Of a stretch of DNA of 52,127 bases, positions 29,835 through 40,111 are shown piece by piece (positions within the stretch are counted from its first letter, which is position 1; each line of letters opens with the position of its first letter). The DNA is from Candidatus Binataceae bacterium. Its GTDB lineage: Bacteria; Desulfobacterota; Binatia; Binatales; Binataceae. The DNA lies in contig DATJXN010000119.1 in the NCBI GenBank assembly GCA_035500095.1, positions 1 to 52,127 on the forward strand. The letters run 5' to 3'. Made by a program: the position numbers and the translations under genes. Below the pieces are notes generated by a model. The model was not told the DNA's origin and did no database searches. It saw only the letters and a program-made list of their open reading frames with translations.

Positions 29835-30218
29835 TTATTTGCGGTTGCGTCCGCCGCGTCCGCGCGCCGCACGCGTCTCGCCGCGCGCCGGCTTCGATAC
29901 TGTCGATTCGAGCAACCATCCGAGATAGGCCGCCGAGCCGGCGCCCGGCGCAAACGCGAGCATCTCGGGAACCTCGTAGCTGTGCGACTCGATCAAGCGC
30001 CGCTCGAGGCGGCGGAGCAGACTCGCGCGGGTCTTGATGAGCAGGAGAAATTCGGGCTCCTCCTCGACCGCGCCGCGCCATCTGTACACCGAACGGATCG
30101 GCCCTACGATATTGACGCATGCCGCAAGTCGCTCGTCGACCAGCCGGCGCGCGATCGACCGCGCCTCCTGTTCGCGGCCGGCGGTGGACAGCACTATTCT
30201 CGCCTGCGATGCGGACAC
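29835..30218 (-). CDS. cutA: Divalent-cation tolerance protein CutA
   Basis: 127 residues. The CutA1 ferredoxin-like trimer fold is recognisable from ARRLVDERLAACVNIVGPI, SVYRWRGAVEEEPEFLLLIKT and the SYEVPEMLAF segment near residue 81. The last 20 residues (KPARGETRAARGRGGRNRK) are an Arg/Gly-rich tail not usual for CutA, possibly a disordered extension. CutA is widely conserved with an uncertain molecular role in metal tolerance. It lies 11 bases after the transferase stop and 13 bases before hisC. Confidence 0.9.
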   Translation of the reverse strand: MSASQARIVLSTAGREQEARSIARRLVDERLAACVNIVGPIRSVYRWRGAVEEEPEFLLLIKTRASLLRRLERRLIESHSYEVPEMLAFAPGAGSAAYLGWLLESTVSKPARGETRAARGRGGRNRK

Positions 30219-30229
30219 AGCGCGTTACT

Positions 30230-31078
30230 CTAGCGGCCAGCGCGTATCAGTCCAAGCCGCTGCAGCACTCTGGCAGTCGCCGGGCACGGCAGCGGCGACG
30301 GCCGCGACGCGCCGTCGTGGCCGCGCGCGCTCGCGGTGCCGTCTTGCGTTTTCATTCGCGCAAGATGCGCGGCCAGCAGCGCGACGTCGCTCATGCGATC
30401 GACGTCGTACCACGCTGGGCCAAGCGCGTAGCGCGTCCGGCTGCGGCGAAGCCGCGCAAGCGTCTGGCTGAGCACGCTCGCGCGGCCCCATCGGATCGCG
30501 CGAAAAATTTCTGGCATCGGGCCGCGCACCCCGACCAGGTAGTACCCGCCGTCGAGGCTTGGCGCGATGACGACCGGCGCACGCCGCAGCAGCGCAACGC
30601 TTCGCGCGAGCAGTTCGAGCGGCAACGACGGCGTGTCGGTGCCGACAAGCGCCGCGCCGCCGGCGCGGTACGGTTCCAGCGCGTGCGCCATCCGCGCGCC
30701 GAGACCGCCGCTACCCTGGTCGACGAGCACCGCGCCGAAGCGGCGCGCGATGCGGCGGAGCCAGGGGCTGTTCGCGACGCCGCCGCCGGGTGCGCTCGCG
30801 GCGATCACAATCCGCGCGGGAGCGAGCGCGCGGCACTTGCGAAGCGCGTCGTCGATGAAGGCGCGAGCCAGCGCGGCCGCGTTCGCTGCGCCGAGGCGTG
30901 GGATGAGCCGGGTTTTGGTCTGGCCGGCGACGGGATCGCGGCAAAAGACGATCAGCGTGATGTCCCGGCTCGATCGATCCGCTGCCGACGAGCGCCGAGC
31001 GGGGCGGGGTTTTCTAATGGGCGTCGCCGCGATGCTGCGTGCGCGCGTGCCGCGCGGCTCAGTTTCCATTCCCGCCAT
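30230..31078 (-). CDS. TIGR04282-type glycosyltransferase / nucleotidyltransferase-fold protein (DUF2064)
   Basis: 282 residues with a nucleotide-sugar transferase fold. It contains ITLIVFCRDPVAGQTKTRLIP near residue 40-60, the metal-binding VGTDTPSLP and the SLDGGYYLVG motif. These are the hallmarks of TIGR04282/DUF2064, some members of which occur with arsenosugar biosynthesis genes. No ars gene is nearby here. A 38-residue Arg/Ser/Pro-rich N-terminal stretch precedes the core and may not be translated; no better start is evident. Its 5' end overlaps the AsmA-like gene by 20 bases, so it is coupled to it. Confidence 0.85.
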   Translation of the reverse strand: MAGMETEPRGTRARSIAATPIRKPRPARRSSAADRSSRDITLIVFCRDPVAGQTKTRLIPRLGAANAAALARAFIDDALRKCRALAPARIVIAASAPGGGVANSPWLRRIARRFGAVLVDQGSGGLGARMAHALEPYRAGGAALVGTDTPSLPLELLARSVALLRRAPVVIAPSLDGGYYLVGVRGPMPEIFRAIRWGRASVLSQTLARLRRSRTRYALGPAWYDVDRMSDVALLAAHLARMKTQDGTASARGHDGASRPSPLPCPATARVLQRLGLIRAGR

Positions 31079-34000
31079 TGTGGCCGATCCCTTTCAGGAT
31101 ATTTAACGGGACCTTGAGCACATTGGTCAGGAAATACGCGACCGAGGTGATCGGCTGGGGAACGACGTGCGGATTGCTGAGCGGCCCGGTCACATGGAAA
31201 TACGCCGCGACGAAATGGTCGGAGGAAAGTCCACCCCCGATTATGGGCACTTTGGCGACCAACCAGTTGACCGTTTTAAACGGCACCATCCCGACCTGCA
31301 TGTCGACGTTGCCGTCGGCCAGACGCATGTGGCCGAGCGCCGAAATGTTCATCACCGGGCCGCGCAGCAACAGGTTTTGGGTATAGAAATCGCCGTCGCG
31401 TCCCTTGAACTCGGCGGTCAGAGTCTGGAAGGGCACGCCGTTGACGCGCGGGTCGGGAACCTTGGCCGAGAGCCAGGTCTTGAGATCGAGGAAACTCAGG
31501 ATGCGCGAGAGCAGGGCGAACTTGTGCAGCACGCCGTCGGTCACCTCGAAAGATACCGTCCCGGCCATCGTGTTGAAGAAATCGGTGTTGGAGTCGGCCC
31601 ACAAGTCGCCACTGGCTTTGAGCCGGCCGCTCAGCGGCGACGGCTTGTGCGGATCCGCGAGGCTGAAGAGCGGGCCGACCTGCGCCCCGTTAACGCCGCC
31701 TTTGAGGTGAATCCAATCGTCGCGGCCGCGCCCCGAGAACTCCATGTTAGCGCGGCCCTCGAACATGTTCGCACTGAAGTTGTGAACGCTCCAGTCGCCG
31801 TTCATCTCGCGGCTGAAATCGCATCGCGCATGCGTCATCGCAAGGCGCTCGAGCGTCGCCCGGGCGGCATCGATATGACCGACCACCGGCACCGGGAAAA
31901 AATGGGCGGGCGGACTCGGCGCCCACGGCAGACGGATGAACTTCATCACTTCGAGGTCCAGCCGCCCCGCGTTGGCGACGATTCGAAGCACAGGATGTTC
32001 GAGGTCGGCGACGCCCAGCGAGAAATCGAAGGGGGCGTTCTGCAGCTTCGCCCCAATGATCGACAGCAGCATTCCGCGCCCGTCAAGGCTGAGCGTTGCC
32101 GACTCGGCCACGATCGGCGCGCGCAAAAAGCCGAGTTGCACCTCGCCTGCGCCCATCGTGAGGCGGCCGTTGGCGCGGATGCCCTGGGGGCGGCTGGGCT
32201 CGCGCACGATCGTCAGTGTGCCGCCGAGCGGGCCCCGCGCCGCAACATCCTGCGGATCGACGAGCAGCGGCAGCCACTGCTGCACTTCGATCTGATGCAG
32301 CTCGACGGCGATCTGACGCAGGCCGATTCCGCGGCCGTCGAACGTCAGGCTTCCGGTAAGCGTCACCTCTCCCGGGACCGTGGGCTTGGCGACGGTCGCC
32401 ATCACACGGCGCATCTCGATAATCCTGGGCGTGACCGTCACGCTGCCGCCGACCAGCGCGATCGGCTGCGGCAGCTCCTTGTCGGTTACGCCTATAGCGC
32501 TGGTGTCGATTTTCACCATGTATGCCGCGGGCGGCGCCGGCGCCTCGGTATCGAGCGAGCCCGATCCGCTCACCTGCACCGGCGTGTTACCGGACATCCT
32601 GCTGATATGCCCCGCAGCCCTTGCCGCCAGCGCCGGAGAAAGCTGCAGCGCGACGGGATAGAGCTCATCAAGATTGAGAGTCCCGGCCGCCTTGACCTGG
32701 TAGCGGACCTGCCGATGGCCGGAGCGGAAATCGGCGCTGCCGCTCAGCAGCGGAAACGACGAATTGCCGAGCGCCGCCGATCCCTGCGAAAGCGTCACGC
32801 GGCCCTGCGCATAGGCTATCTCGCCGTTGATTCCCGAGAACGCCGGCAGCGCCGGCGGGTTCGGCAGTTTGAGGCCGACGTTTTCGAGCCGCAGCGAAAG
32901 CTGCAGCGCGTCGGAGAGCGCCCCCGCGCTCCATCCGACGTTTCTGAGTGCGCTCTGATACGTTGCTCCGATAATCGTCACCCGGCCGGCGACCGACGCC
33001 GCCTCAAGCCACGCGGGCGGTTTGGCCATCGCGCGCGCATTGTCGACCTGCGCCTTGAGCATTGCGAGGTCGATCCGTAGGGGGCCGAGATGCGCGAGCA
33101 CGGCGGCGCTGTCCTTGAACGGATCGCTGAGCGTCAGATCGCCCGACGCAACCGTGGTTGTCCCGATACGCGCTTCCACGCCGGCGAGGAGTATGCGTTC
33201 GGTGGAGATCGAGTAGGGTGTCCTGAGCGAGCAATCGCCAAGCTCGATCGGCTTGCTCAGGTGTGCGCCGGAGATGCCCAGTTGGCCGACGGCAAGGTCG
33301 CCGCGGCCGTCAAGTTTGCCGGTGTCGTGCAACTGGAAGGTCGCCTCGCCGTGCGCGAGTCCGCTCACGGTCAAGCCGGCGAAAGCCTGGCGATCGAGCC
33401 GCCCGTTCCAGAACCATAGCTCTCCGCTGGTCAGGACCTCGGCGGTGGATGGACGGTTGGTGTCGATGCTCAACCGGCCACTCGCCTGAAGGCCGCTTAG
33501 CGCCGTGTGAATGCGCGGTGCGAGGAAGCCGATATTCCAGGTCTTCGCGTGCCTGCGCCGAGGCGCCGCCGTCAGCGACAACTCTTCGACCAGCGGCTGC
33601 CCGGCGGCGTCGCTGATGCGGGCGTCGGCGATCGTGACGCGCTCGACCAGGCCCGAGAACTCGCGGAACTCCTGCGCCACCGCCCGAATCGCGGGCCCGT
33701 TGGGGCGCGGGAGCAGTTGCGGGCCGAGCGCGGCCGAGCTTGCGGGGACGCGCAGCTGCGGACCGATAATTACCAACCCCCGCAGCGGAAGGCCGCCGTT
33801 CCAGACGAGCGCATGGTAGCTCAGGTAGACGCGAACCCGCTCGGCGCGTATGAGCTCGCGGCCTTCGTGCACGATGCTCGGATGTTCCAGCACCACGCCG
33901 AGATGCGCGCCGAAGTGCAGCCATCCGTCGCTCGCGGCGATCTGATAGCCGCTCTGTTCCTGGATGTGCCGGATGACCAGGCGAATCAGGCGCGCCTGGT

Positions 34001-34082
34001 TGCGGATCGCGATCGCCGCCGCCGCCGCAAGCAGCACGGCCAGGGAGAGCAGGGTGATCGCGGCGGCGCGCACGAGTCTCAT
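31059..34082 (-). CDS. AsmA-like / YhdP-type envelope protein
   Basis: 1007 residues. A single N-terminal transmembrane helix (about 5-27) is followed by a long periplasmic chain of beta strands with repeated 'SLDGRGMLLS', 'GRLKASGDLWADS', 'FQTLTAEFKGRDGDFYTQNLLLRGP' and 'MNISALGHMRLADGNVDMQVGMVPF' elements. It ends in the AsmA C-terminal domain, ITSVAYFLTNVLKVPLNILKG. AsmA/YhdP/TamB-type proteins form bridges that move phospholipids between the membranes of diderm bacteria. It lies 80 bases after typA and overlaps the next gene, suggesting a joint transcript. Which member of the family (YhdP or another AsmA paralogue) is not resolved by eye. Confidence 0.85.
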   Translation of the reverse strand: MRLVRAAAITLLSLAVLLAAAAAIAIRNQARLIRLVIRHIQEQSGYQIAASDGWLHFGAHLGVVLEHPSIVHEGRELIRAERVRVYLSYHALVWNGGLPLRGLVIIGPQLRVPASSAALGPQLLPRPNGPAIRAVAQEFREFSGLVERVTIADARISDAAGQPLVEELSLTAAPRRRHAKTWNIGFLAPRIHTALSGLQASGRLSIDTNRPSTAEVLTSGELWFWNGRLDRQAFAGLTVSGLAHGEATFQLHDTGKLDGRGDLAVGQLGISGAHLSKPIELGDCSLRTPYSISTERILLAGVEARIGTTTVASGDLTLSDPFKDSAAVLAHLGPLRIDLAMLKAQVDNARAMAKPPAWLEAASVAGRVTIIGATYQSALRNVGWSAGALSDALQLSLRLENVGLKLPNPPALPAFSGINGEIAYAQGRVTLSQGSAALGNSSFPLLSGSADFRSGHRQVRYQVKAAGTLNLDELYPVALQLSPALAARAAGHISRMSGNTPVQVSGSGSLDTEAPAPPAAYMVKIDTSAIGVTDKELPQPIALVGGSVTVTPRIIEMRRVMATVAKPTVPGEVTLTGSLTFDGRGIGLRQIAVELHQIEVQQWLPLLVDPQDVAARGPLGGTLTIVREPSRPQGIRANGRLTMGAGEVQLGFLRAPIVAESATLSLDGRGMLLSIIGAKLQNAPFDFSLGVADLEHPVLRIVANAGRLDLEVMKFIRLPWAPSPPAHFFPVPVVGHIDAARATLERLAMTHARCDFSREMNGDWSVHNFSANMFEGRANMEFSGRGRDDWIHLKGGVNGAQVGPLFSLADPHKPSPLSGRLKASGDLWADSNTDFFNTMAGTVSFEVTDGVLHKFALLSRILSFLDLKTWLSAKVPDPRVNGVPFQTLTAEFKGRDGDFYTQNLLLRGPVMNISALGHMRLADGNVDMQVGMVPFKTVNWLVAKVPIIGGGLSSDHFVAAYFHVTGPLSNPHVVPQPITSVAYFLTNVLKVPLNILKGIGHNGGNGN

Positions 34083-34162
34083 CAGGAACCGGGTTCCCAG
34101 TCTAGATCATATGTGGAATTTAAGCGCCGCGGCGTGCAAGCCGAAAACGGCCGGGCGCGCGG

Positions 34163-36019
34163 TTACTCGCTCTCGGCGGTTGCGGCCGCGCCGGCCCCGG
34201 CAGTCTCGAGCCAGCCCGCGCGATGCTTGCCGCGAAGTCCCGTTTTAAGCACGCGGTTGCGCAGCCGGACCGAACGCGGCGTCAACTCGACCAGCTCTTC
34301 CTCGTCGATCCACTCGAGCGCAGTGTCGAGCGTCATCACGCGCGGCGGGCTCAGCCGCACGGCCTCATCGTGACCGGCCGCACGGATGTTGGTGAGCTTC
34401 TTTTCGCGGCAGACGTTGACCGGCAAGTTGGTCTCGCGCGCGTATTCGCCGACAATCATGCCCTCGTAGACCGGCTCGCCGGCCCCGATGAAAAAGGTTC
34501 CGCGCTCCTGAAGATGAAAAATGGCGTACGGCGTCGCGACCCCTTCGCGATCGGAAATCATCGCGCCGTTCTGGCGCGAACGGATCGCTCCGCACCACGG
34601 CGCATAACCGTTGAACACCGAGTGCATCACGCCGGTCCCGCGCGTGTCGGCGAGAAAGCGGCCGCGAAAGCCGATAAGCCCGCGCGCCGGAACGTCGTAT
34701 TCGAGCCGCACGCGGCCGCTCTGATGAGTTGTCATCGTCCGCATGCGGCCCTTGCGCGCCGAGAGCAGCTGGGTGACGAGTCCGATGTTGTCCTCGGGCA
34801 CATCGATCACCAGGAATTCCATCGGCTCGAGCAGCTCGCCGCCCGAATTGCGCGTCACCACGGTCGGCTTGGAGACCTGCAGTTCGTAGCCCTCGCGGCG
34901 CATCGTTTCGATTATCACCGCGAGCGCCAGCTCGCCGCGTCCGAGCACGCGCCACGAATCGGCGCCCGATTGCTCGATCCGCACGCTCACGTTGCGCCGC
35001 GACTCGAGCTCGATCCGCGCGCCGAGCTTGCGCGAAGTGACGAACTGTCCCTCGCGCCCTGCCCACGGCGCGTTGTTGACCGAAAACGTCATCGCCACCG
35101 TCGGTTCGTCGATTCTTATGCCGGGGAGGGGCCGCGGATTTTCGGGATCGGTGATGGTCTCGCCGATCTCGATGTCCTCGAGGCCCGCGACCATCACGAT
35201 GTCGCCGGCGTCGGCCGATGAAATCTCGGTCCGCTTGAGCCCGCGCCATCCGTAAAGATGCGCCACCTTGCACGATTCGCTCGAGCCGTCGGCCCGCGCG
35301 AGCGCGTAGGCCGCCCCCGCGCTGAGCTTGCCCGCGACCACGCGACCGATCGCAAGGCGGCCGACGTATTCGTCATAGTCGATGTTGTTGGCCTGGAACT
35401 GCAGCGGCGCCTCGGGGTCTACTTCGGGACCGGGCAGATGATTGACGATCGCCTCGAACAGCGGTCCAAGGTTCTCGCCGTCGCCGTCGGGCCGGGTGAG
35501 CGCGAGGCCCGCGCGCGCGTTGGTATAGAGAATCGGGAAATCGAGCTGGCTGTCGTTGGCGCCGAGGTCGATGAACAGATCGTAAACTTCATCGAGCACC
35601 TCGGCCGGACGCGCGTCAGCGCGATCGATCTTGTTGATGCAGAGCACCGCGGGAAGACCGGCCTCGAGCGCCTTGCGCAGCACGAAGCGGGTCTGCGGCA
35701 ACGGCCCTTCGGAGGCGTCGACCAGCAGCAGAATGCCGTCCACCATCGCGAGCGTGCGTTCGACCTCACCGCCGAAGTCGGAGTGACCGGGCGTGTCGAC
35801 GATATTGATGCGCACGTCGCCCCAGGCGATCGACGTGTTCTTGGCCATGATGGTGATGCCGCGTTCGCGCTCCAGCGCAAACGAATCCATCACGCGCTCG
35901 GCCACGTGCTCGTTGGCGCGAAAGACGCCCGACTGGCGCAGGAGCGCGTCAACCAAGGTGGTTTTACCGTGGTCAACATGGGCCACGATGGCGATGTTGC
36001 GGATGTCTTTACGTCGCAT
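34163..36019 (-). CDS. typA: Ribosome-associated GTPase BipA/TypA
   Basis: 618 residues, intact. The GTPase motifs are complete: G1 AHVDHGKTT at residues 13-21, the effector ERGITI at about 52, G3 [11 protein letters not shown] at 75 and G4 CINKID at about 130. Domains II, III and V follow, including [18 protein letters not shown] and [15 protein letters not shown] segments specific to TypA rather than LepA or EF-G. TypA aids ribosome assembly at low temperature and stress. Start ATG 36019 fits the family although no good Shine-Dalgarno lies before it. First gene of the minus-strand run that continues with the AsmA-like gene. Confidence 0.95.
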   Translation of the reverse strand: MRRKDIRNIAIVAHVDHGKTTLVDALLRQSGVFRANEHVAERVMDSFALERERGITIMAKNTSIAWGDVRINIVDTPGHSDFGGEVERTLAMVDGILLLVDASEGPLPQTRFVLRKALEAGLPAVLCINKIDRADARPAEVLDEVYDLFIDLGANDSQLDFPILYTNARAGLALTRPDGDGENLGPLFEAIVNHLPGPEVDPEAPLQFQANNIDYDEYVGRLAIGRVVAGKLSAGAAYALARADGSSESCKVAHLYGWRGLKRTEISSADAGDIVMVAGLEDIEIGETITDPENPRPLPGIRIDEPTVAMTFSVNNAPWAGREGQFVTSRKLGARIELESRRNVSVRIEQSGADSWRVLGRGELALAVIIETMRREGYELQVSKPTVVTRNSGGELLEPMEFLVIDVPEDNIGLVTQLLSARKGRMRTMTTHQSGRVRLEYDVPARGLIGFRGRFLADTRGTGVMHSVFNGYAPWCGAIRSRQNGAMISDREGVATPYAIFHLQERGTFFIGAGEPVYEGMIVGEYARETNLPVNVCREKKLTNIRAAGHDEAVRLSPPRVMTLDTALEWIDEEELVELTPRSVRLRNRVLKTGLRGKHRAGWLETAGAGAAATAESE

Positions 36020-36338
36020 TTATAGGAGGCTGATATTAAACGGCGCGGCCGAAGAGGCCGCGCCAACCCCCAGTCTACCTGCCGCCGGTCACGCTGTAAA
36101 CGCGCCCTCACGGAGCCGAGGCAGAGAATTGTTAACGGGCCATTATCGATCGCGTCGCCGGATATTTACTGCGCGCCGCCGCGTTCTGCTCGCGCATCGC
36201 CGCCTCCTTCCAGCGCGCCGCGGTAAAGCCGGCATGCCGCCGATTTTGCCTGCCGCGACATTGCGCCGCGCCCGCGAACCATTGCGGGCGCGGCGGATAG
36301 CGGCGGGCGCGCCGCGTCAAGGCGGAGCGCGTCTCGAT
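36020..36338. other. Intergenic region with two perfect hairpins
   Basis: No gene here. Hairpin 1: GGCGCGGCC (36042-36050) and GGCCGCGCC (36056-36064) with a GAAGA loop, in the leader of typA. Hairpin 2: an 11-bp perfect stem (36265-36275 with 36284-36294, loop of 8), just downstream of the broken surface-protein gene on the minus strand. Neither has a clear T tract; hairpin 2 is placed where a terminator of that gene would be. Confidence 0.55.
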
Positions 36339-36791
36339 TCAGGGCGTCGCGTCGCCGGCGAGCGGGACCTGCTGGGCTTCGGCGTCGGTGGTCACGGTTA
36401 GGTCGCCCTTGACCACGCCCGCCGCTCCGGTCGGACTGAACGCAACGCCGACCGTGCAGCTTTGCGCCGGGTTGAGCGTCGCGCCGGTGCAATGGTCGTT
36501 GATGGTGACGAAGCCGGCGCTCGGCGCGACGCTGATTATCATCGCCTGCGCATTGGTGGCATTGGTCATCGTCAACTTTTTAGCCGGACCGGTCGTGTTG
36601 ACCTTGACCTTGCCGAAGCCGAGCGAGGTCGGGGTAAAGGTCAGTGCGCCGGGTACGGCGACACCCTTGAGCGCGACGATTTGCGGCGCCTTGGCGGCGT
36701 TGTCGCTGATCGTCAGTTGACCGAGGGTTGTGCCGAGATCGGTTGGCCGGAAGCGAACGCCGAACGTACAACTCTGTCCTGATGTCAGCAG
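36339..36791 (-). pseudogene. Surface protein, C-terminal ASH/choice-of-anchor-D part (fragment)
   Basis: This frame encodes one and a half repeats of an ASH/HYDIN-like beta sandwich. The first runs RTLLTSGQSCTFGVRFRPTDLG, then TISDNAAKAPQIVALKG. The second starts FTPTSLGFGKVKVNTTGPAKKL and ends [31 protein letters not shown], with stop at 36339. These repeats (CSCT--V-F-P) commonly end secreted proteins. It belongs to the gene that starts at 41120 but is separated from it by frameshifts near 36790-36990. Fragment of a formerly single reading frame. Confidence 0.7.
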
Positions 36792-37993
36792 GGTGCGGGG
36801 CCCTCGGCTTCACCAGAAAATCGCTGCTCGCGGCGATGCCCGCGACGACCATCGGCTGCGGCCCGGGATTGGTAAGCGTCACCGTTTTGCGCCGGGCTGG
36901 TTTTTGATTCCAACGCGCCAATCAAGACGCCCGTCTGGAGCAATCTCGTTGCCCGGCGGGTCGCGCAGGCGCTTTCGATGACGCCCGCATCCCTGGTCTT
37001 CCGCCATGTGCCCATATTCGGGACCTCGGACGGAACCACCGTCGCCTGATTCGTCACCTTGGTCCCGTTCGGCGCGCGCTTTTTGGGCGTCACCGAGAAA
37101 ACCACGAAGCCGTCGCCCGCGGGTGGCGCGGTGTCGGGCGGCAGGAAGCCCACCGACGGATCGGCGGGGGGCAGATTGGTTGCGGGATCGAGCGATCGGA
37201 AGGTCCACTTGACCACGCCCGTATCAGCGTTGAGGCTGCCCTGGATTTGCACCAGCAGATCCTGCGCGGGCTCCAGGTTGACCGTCGTGCTGTAGTTGTT
37301 TACGCCTGCCGGCGTAGTCACAAAGGTCGTGTTGAAGCCCACCGGCCCCAGGCTAAGCGTGGTGAGATCGACCTTGGCCGGATCGAGCTTGTCGGTAGCC
37401 ACGACCTGCTGCGCGGGCAGCGTCGCCGTGGGTTCGTTCTCGAAGGAAACGGTGTAGATCAAGGGCTGACTGTTGAGCACCCAGCGCGCCTTCGTAACGC
37501 CGGCCGGACCAGTCTTGTCATTGGGGTCAACCGAACCGCCGCCCGTCGTATCGCTGTCGCTGTCGTCGTCGGCGTCGCTGTCGTCCGCGTCCTCGTCGAT
37601 CTCAACTTGGACTTTGCAATCGTTCTTCGTGATCGTGTTTTCCACAAGGCCCACGATGTCCTGGATAGTCGAGTCCAGGATGGGGCTCCAGTCGGACTGC
37701 CCGACCCCATTGCTTGTCAGACACTGATTGACGGCCAATCCCTGCTGATCAAGGTACTGCGTAAGCGACATCAGGAAGTTGTTCAGCGAGAAGTTGCCGT
37801 TGAGGGCCGCGGTAACCGCGTTGGCGGGGCGGCGTTCTGCGAATTCGGCGGGAATACGCTCCAGCACACCGGTGGTGATGAGAATGCAAACGCCTCGAGG
37901 GCATACTGTGTCATGTCGGCGTAGCACTGCGGCGCAGTGTAATGTGCCGATCGTGGGGCTCCCGTTTGGCGGCTCCGGCGAAGCGTTGAGCAC
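36785..37993 (-). pseudogene. Surface protein, DPNDK-type domain part (fragment)
   Basis: About 400 codons. After an uncertain N-terminal stretch come IPAEFAERRPANAVTAAL and an acidic Asp/Ser linker (DEDADDSDADDDSDSD, calcium-binding-like). The DPNDKTGPAGV domain follows. Its beta-sandwich segments FENEPTATLPAQQVVATDKLDP, TFVTTPAGVNNYSTTV, VQIQGSLNADTGVVKWTFRSLDP and GFLPPDTAPPAGDGFVVFSV are exactly those of the domain that ends many SBBP-type proteins. The frame is the same as the fragment upstream, separated only by TAG 38009-38011. At its 3' end the frame leaves the recognisable protein around 37000, consistent with another indel before the ASH repeats. Confidence 0.7.
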
Positions 37994-38008
37994 CGGCGCG
38001 ATCGAGGC

Positions 38009-39118
38009 CTAGGCTGCCGGGTTGATCCAGGTTTTGAGCGGTATGTCTGTCCCGAGGATCGGCGCGGTGAAAACGATCGGAATCGATCCGCTGCCGCCGG
38101 CCGGCACCACCGGGACGATCAGAGGCACGATCGTCTGGCTGCCGACCTTGACGTCGGGCGGCACCGCCGAGACATCGATCGGGTTGCCCGTGATCTGCGG
38201 TTGAGTCAGAGTCGTGCCGATCTGGTAGCTCAGGTTGGCAGTTGGAAATGTCAGCCAGAGGCGGGCGAAGTAAGCGTCGTTGAGCCCGGTATTTCCGTAC
38301 GCCAGGTTGAATGTCGAAGGCGTGCCGACCCGAATCAACGAGCGTCCGACCAGATTCGCCCACAGCTTGGCGCCGCCGCCCGCCACGACCGTGAACGAGT
38401 GCGCGGCAAGGAACGACGTTGTGTCCGGGTTCACGACCTCAACGTCGTACGTTCCGGGCGCTACCGAGGTCAGGTCAAAGGTTGCGCGCAGCGTCGCGCC
38501 GTCGGCCGAGGCCTTGACGAACTGGCCGCTCGCAACCGAGCTGCCCCCCGATTTGAGCGTTGCCGTGGCGCCGCTCTCGAAGCCTGCACCGTTCAAGACA
38601 ATCGTCGTCGAGCCGAAATTGCCGCCGCTCGCGGGCGTGACCTGCCCTATCAGCCCGGCGCCAAACTCCGCGACGAAAGCGTCATTATGATCGGGCGAGG
38701 CGATGCCGTCGGCGAACTCGGTCTGCAGCGCGTTGACCACCGGGAAGTCGGTCGAGTCGGTCGCGCCACTTAGGTGGATATTGTCCTGGCTGTCGAGTGC
38801 AAAGCCCTGGCCGACGTCGTCGGCGCTGCCGCCGAGAAAAGTCGAGAATATGAGCGAGGTGCTGCCTGCGCCAGGAAGGATCTCGCTCACGACGGCGTCA
38901 TTACTGCCGCCGAAGGCCTGCACCGAGTCCTTGAGCGGATAGTCCCCGCCCGATGCGCTGACGCCTCCGAAATAGATGTCACCCGACGAATCCATCGCCA
39001 TTCCAAAAGTCGGAAAGTCGTTCCCGCTGCCGCCGAAGTAGGTGCCGTAGAGAAGCGTGCTTCCGTCAGCGCTGATCGCGTGGACGTAGATGTCGGCGGC
39101 GCCCGAGTGCGTCTGGCT
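38009..39118 (-). pseudogene. Surface protein, second propeller part and IPT/TIG domain (fragment)
   Basis: Reads on in the same frame as the preceding SBBP fragment after TAG 39119-39121. SQTHSGAADIYVHAISADG, then MAMDSSGDIYFGGVSASGGDYPL and FALDSQDNIHLSGATDSTDFP are SBBP units. An IPT/TIG domain follows (VTPASGGNFGSTTIVLNGAGFESGA). Then comes a CARDB-like strand set to KTWINPAA. Ends at TAG 38009-38011. Continuity of homology across the first TAG shows one ancestral protein. Confidence 0.75.
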
Positions 39119-40111
39119 CTAAGCGTTCGCGGTCGTGGGAAACGAGTCGGCGCCCGTCGCGCCGAGCGTCCAGATGTTGCCGCTGCCGTCGAGCGCGATT
39201 GTGGTGGCGTACTGATCGCACAGGTTGCCGCTGCCCACCTTGGTGCCGCCGACGAAGATCGAATACAGGAGCTTGGTCCCGACCGAACTCAGCTTACTGA
39301 CGAACGCCGCCGAGTATGGATCGTTCCCGGCGCCCTGGCAGCCGCCGGCGAAAGTGAAGGTCGGCTGCAAAGCCGTCGCGGCCGTTACCGGGTAATCCTG
39401 GGAATGGGTTTGACCAGTGACGAAGACGTGGCCTGACGCATCGACCGTCAATCCCAGGACCCCGCCGTAGGGAGCGCTGCTGGTCCCGCCCAGCAGCGTG
39501 GACCACATCAGCGACGCCGCGCCTGTCTTCGTCAGGTCGAATTCCGCTACGAAACCGTTGTCCGCGCCCTTGATGGTCCTTTGAAACGTGCCGGCCGTGG
39601 TTGGGAAGGTGCCATTGGCGCGCACTTCGCCGCCGACCCATACGTGTCCGCTGCCGTCGGTCGCGATTCCCGCTCCGCCTTCGTTGGCGCTGCCGCCGAG
39701 GAAGGTGGAGTAGACCAGGTGAGAGCCGTCGGGGCTGAGCTCGTAAAGAAAGGCGTCTGAACTGCCGCCGCCGAACGTGGGCTGGAAGGCCGTTGCGGTG
39801 ACCGGGAAGTCGCCCGAGGAAGTCGTGCCGGTGACGTATGCGTTCCCGGCGCCGTCAACCACGATACGCTGTGCGCAATCGCCAAAGAATCCCACGCCGC
39901 AGGTTCCGCCCTTGTCCGGGGTTCCGCCGACAAAGGTCGAATACAGAAGCACGCCCGCCGGACTGAGCTTGGTGACGAACGTGTTGTAAATCTCGGAGCC
40001 GAGGTCCGCACGCATCGTTTGGAAGGCATTGGCGCTCACCGGAAAAGCGGTCGAGGCAGAGTAGCCGGGCCACGTAGGTATTGCCGGCCCCGTCAACCGC
40101 GATCGCTTCAC
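39119..40111 (-). pseudogene. Surface protein, SBBP beta-propeller part (fragment)
   Basis: About 330 codons of SBBP (seven-bladed beta-propeller) repeats. Each unit has the pattern LYSTFVGG / IVVDGAGNAYVTGTT / DFPVTATAFQPTFGGGSSDAFLYEL, repeated about five times. The ATG at 40111 is internal and the first 20 residues are not homologous; the real frame enters near 40070. Ends with TAG 39119-39121 in the middle of a repeat (SFPTTANA then stop, then SQTHSGAADIYV). SBBP proteins are secreted and found in many environmental bacteria; the function is unknown. Confidence 0.75.

Noticed and set aside
36042..36064. Hairpin in front of typA as a terminator or riboswitch
   Set aside because: No T tract in either direction and no known riboswitch core; it is only noted as structure.
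38009..39121. Two in-frame TAG codons in the surface-protein gene read as amber recoding
   Set aside because: Genes such as the thiolase end normally with TAG, and the same gene also contains frameshifts, so decay or sequence error explains it better.
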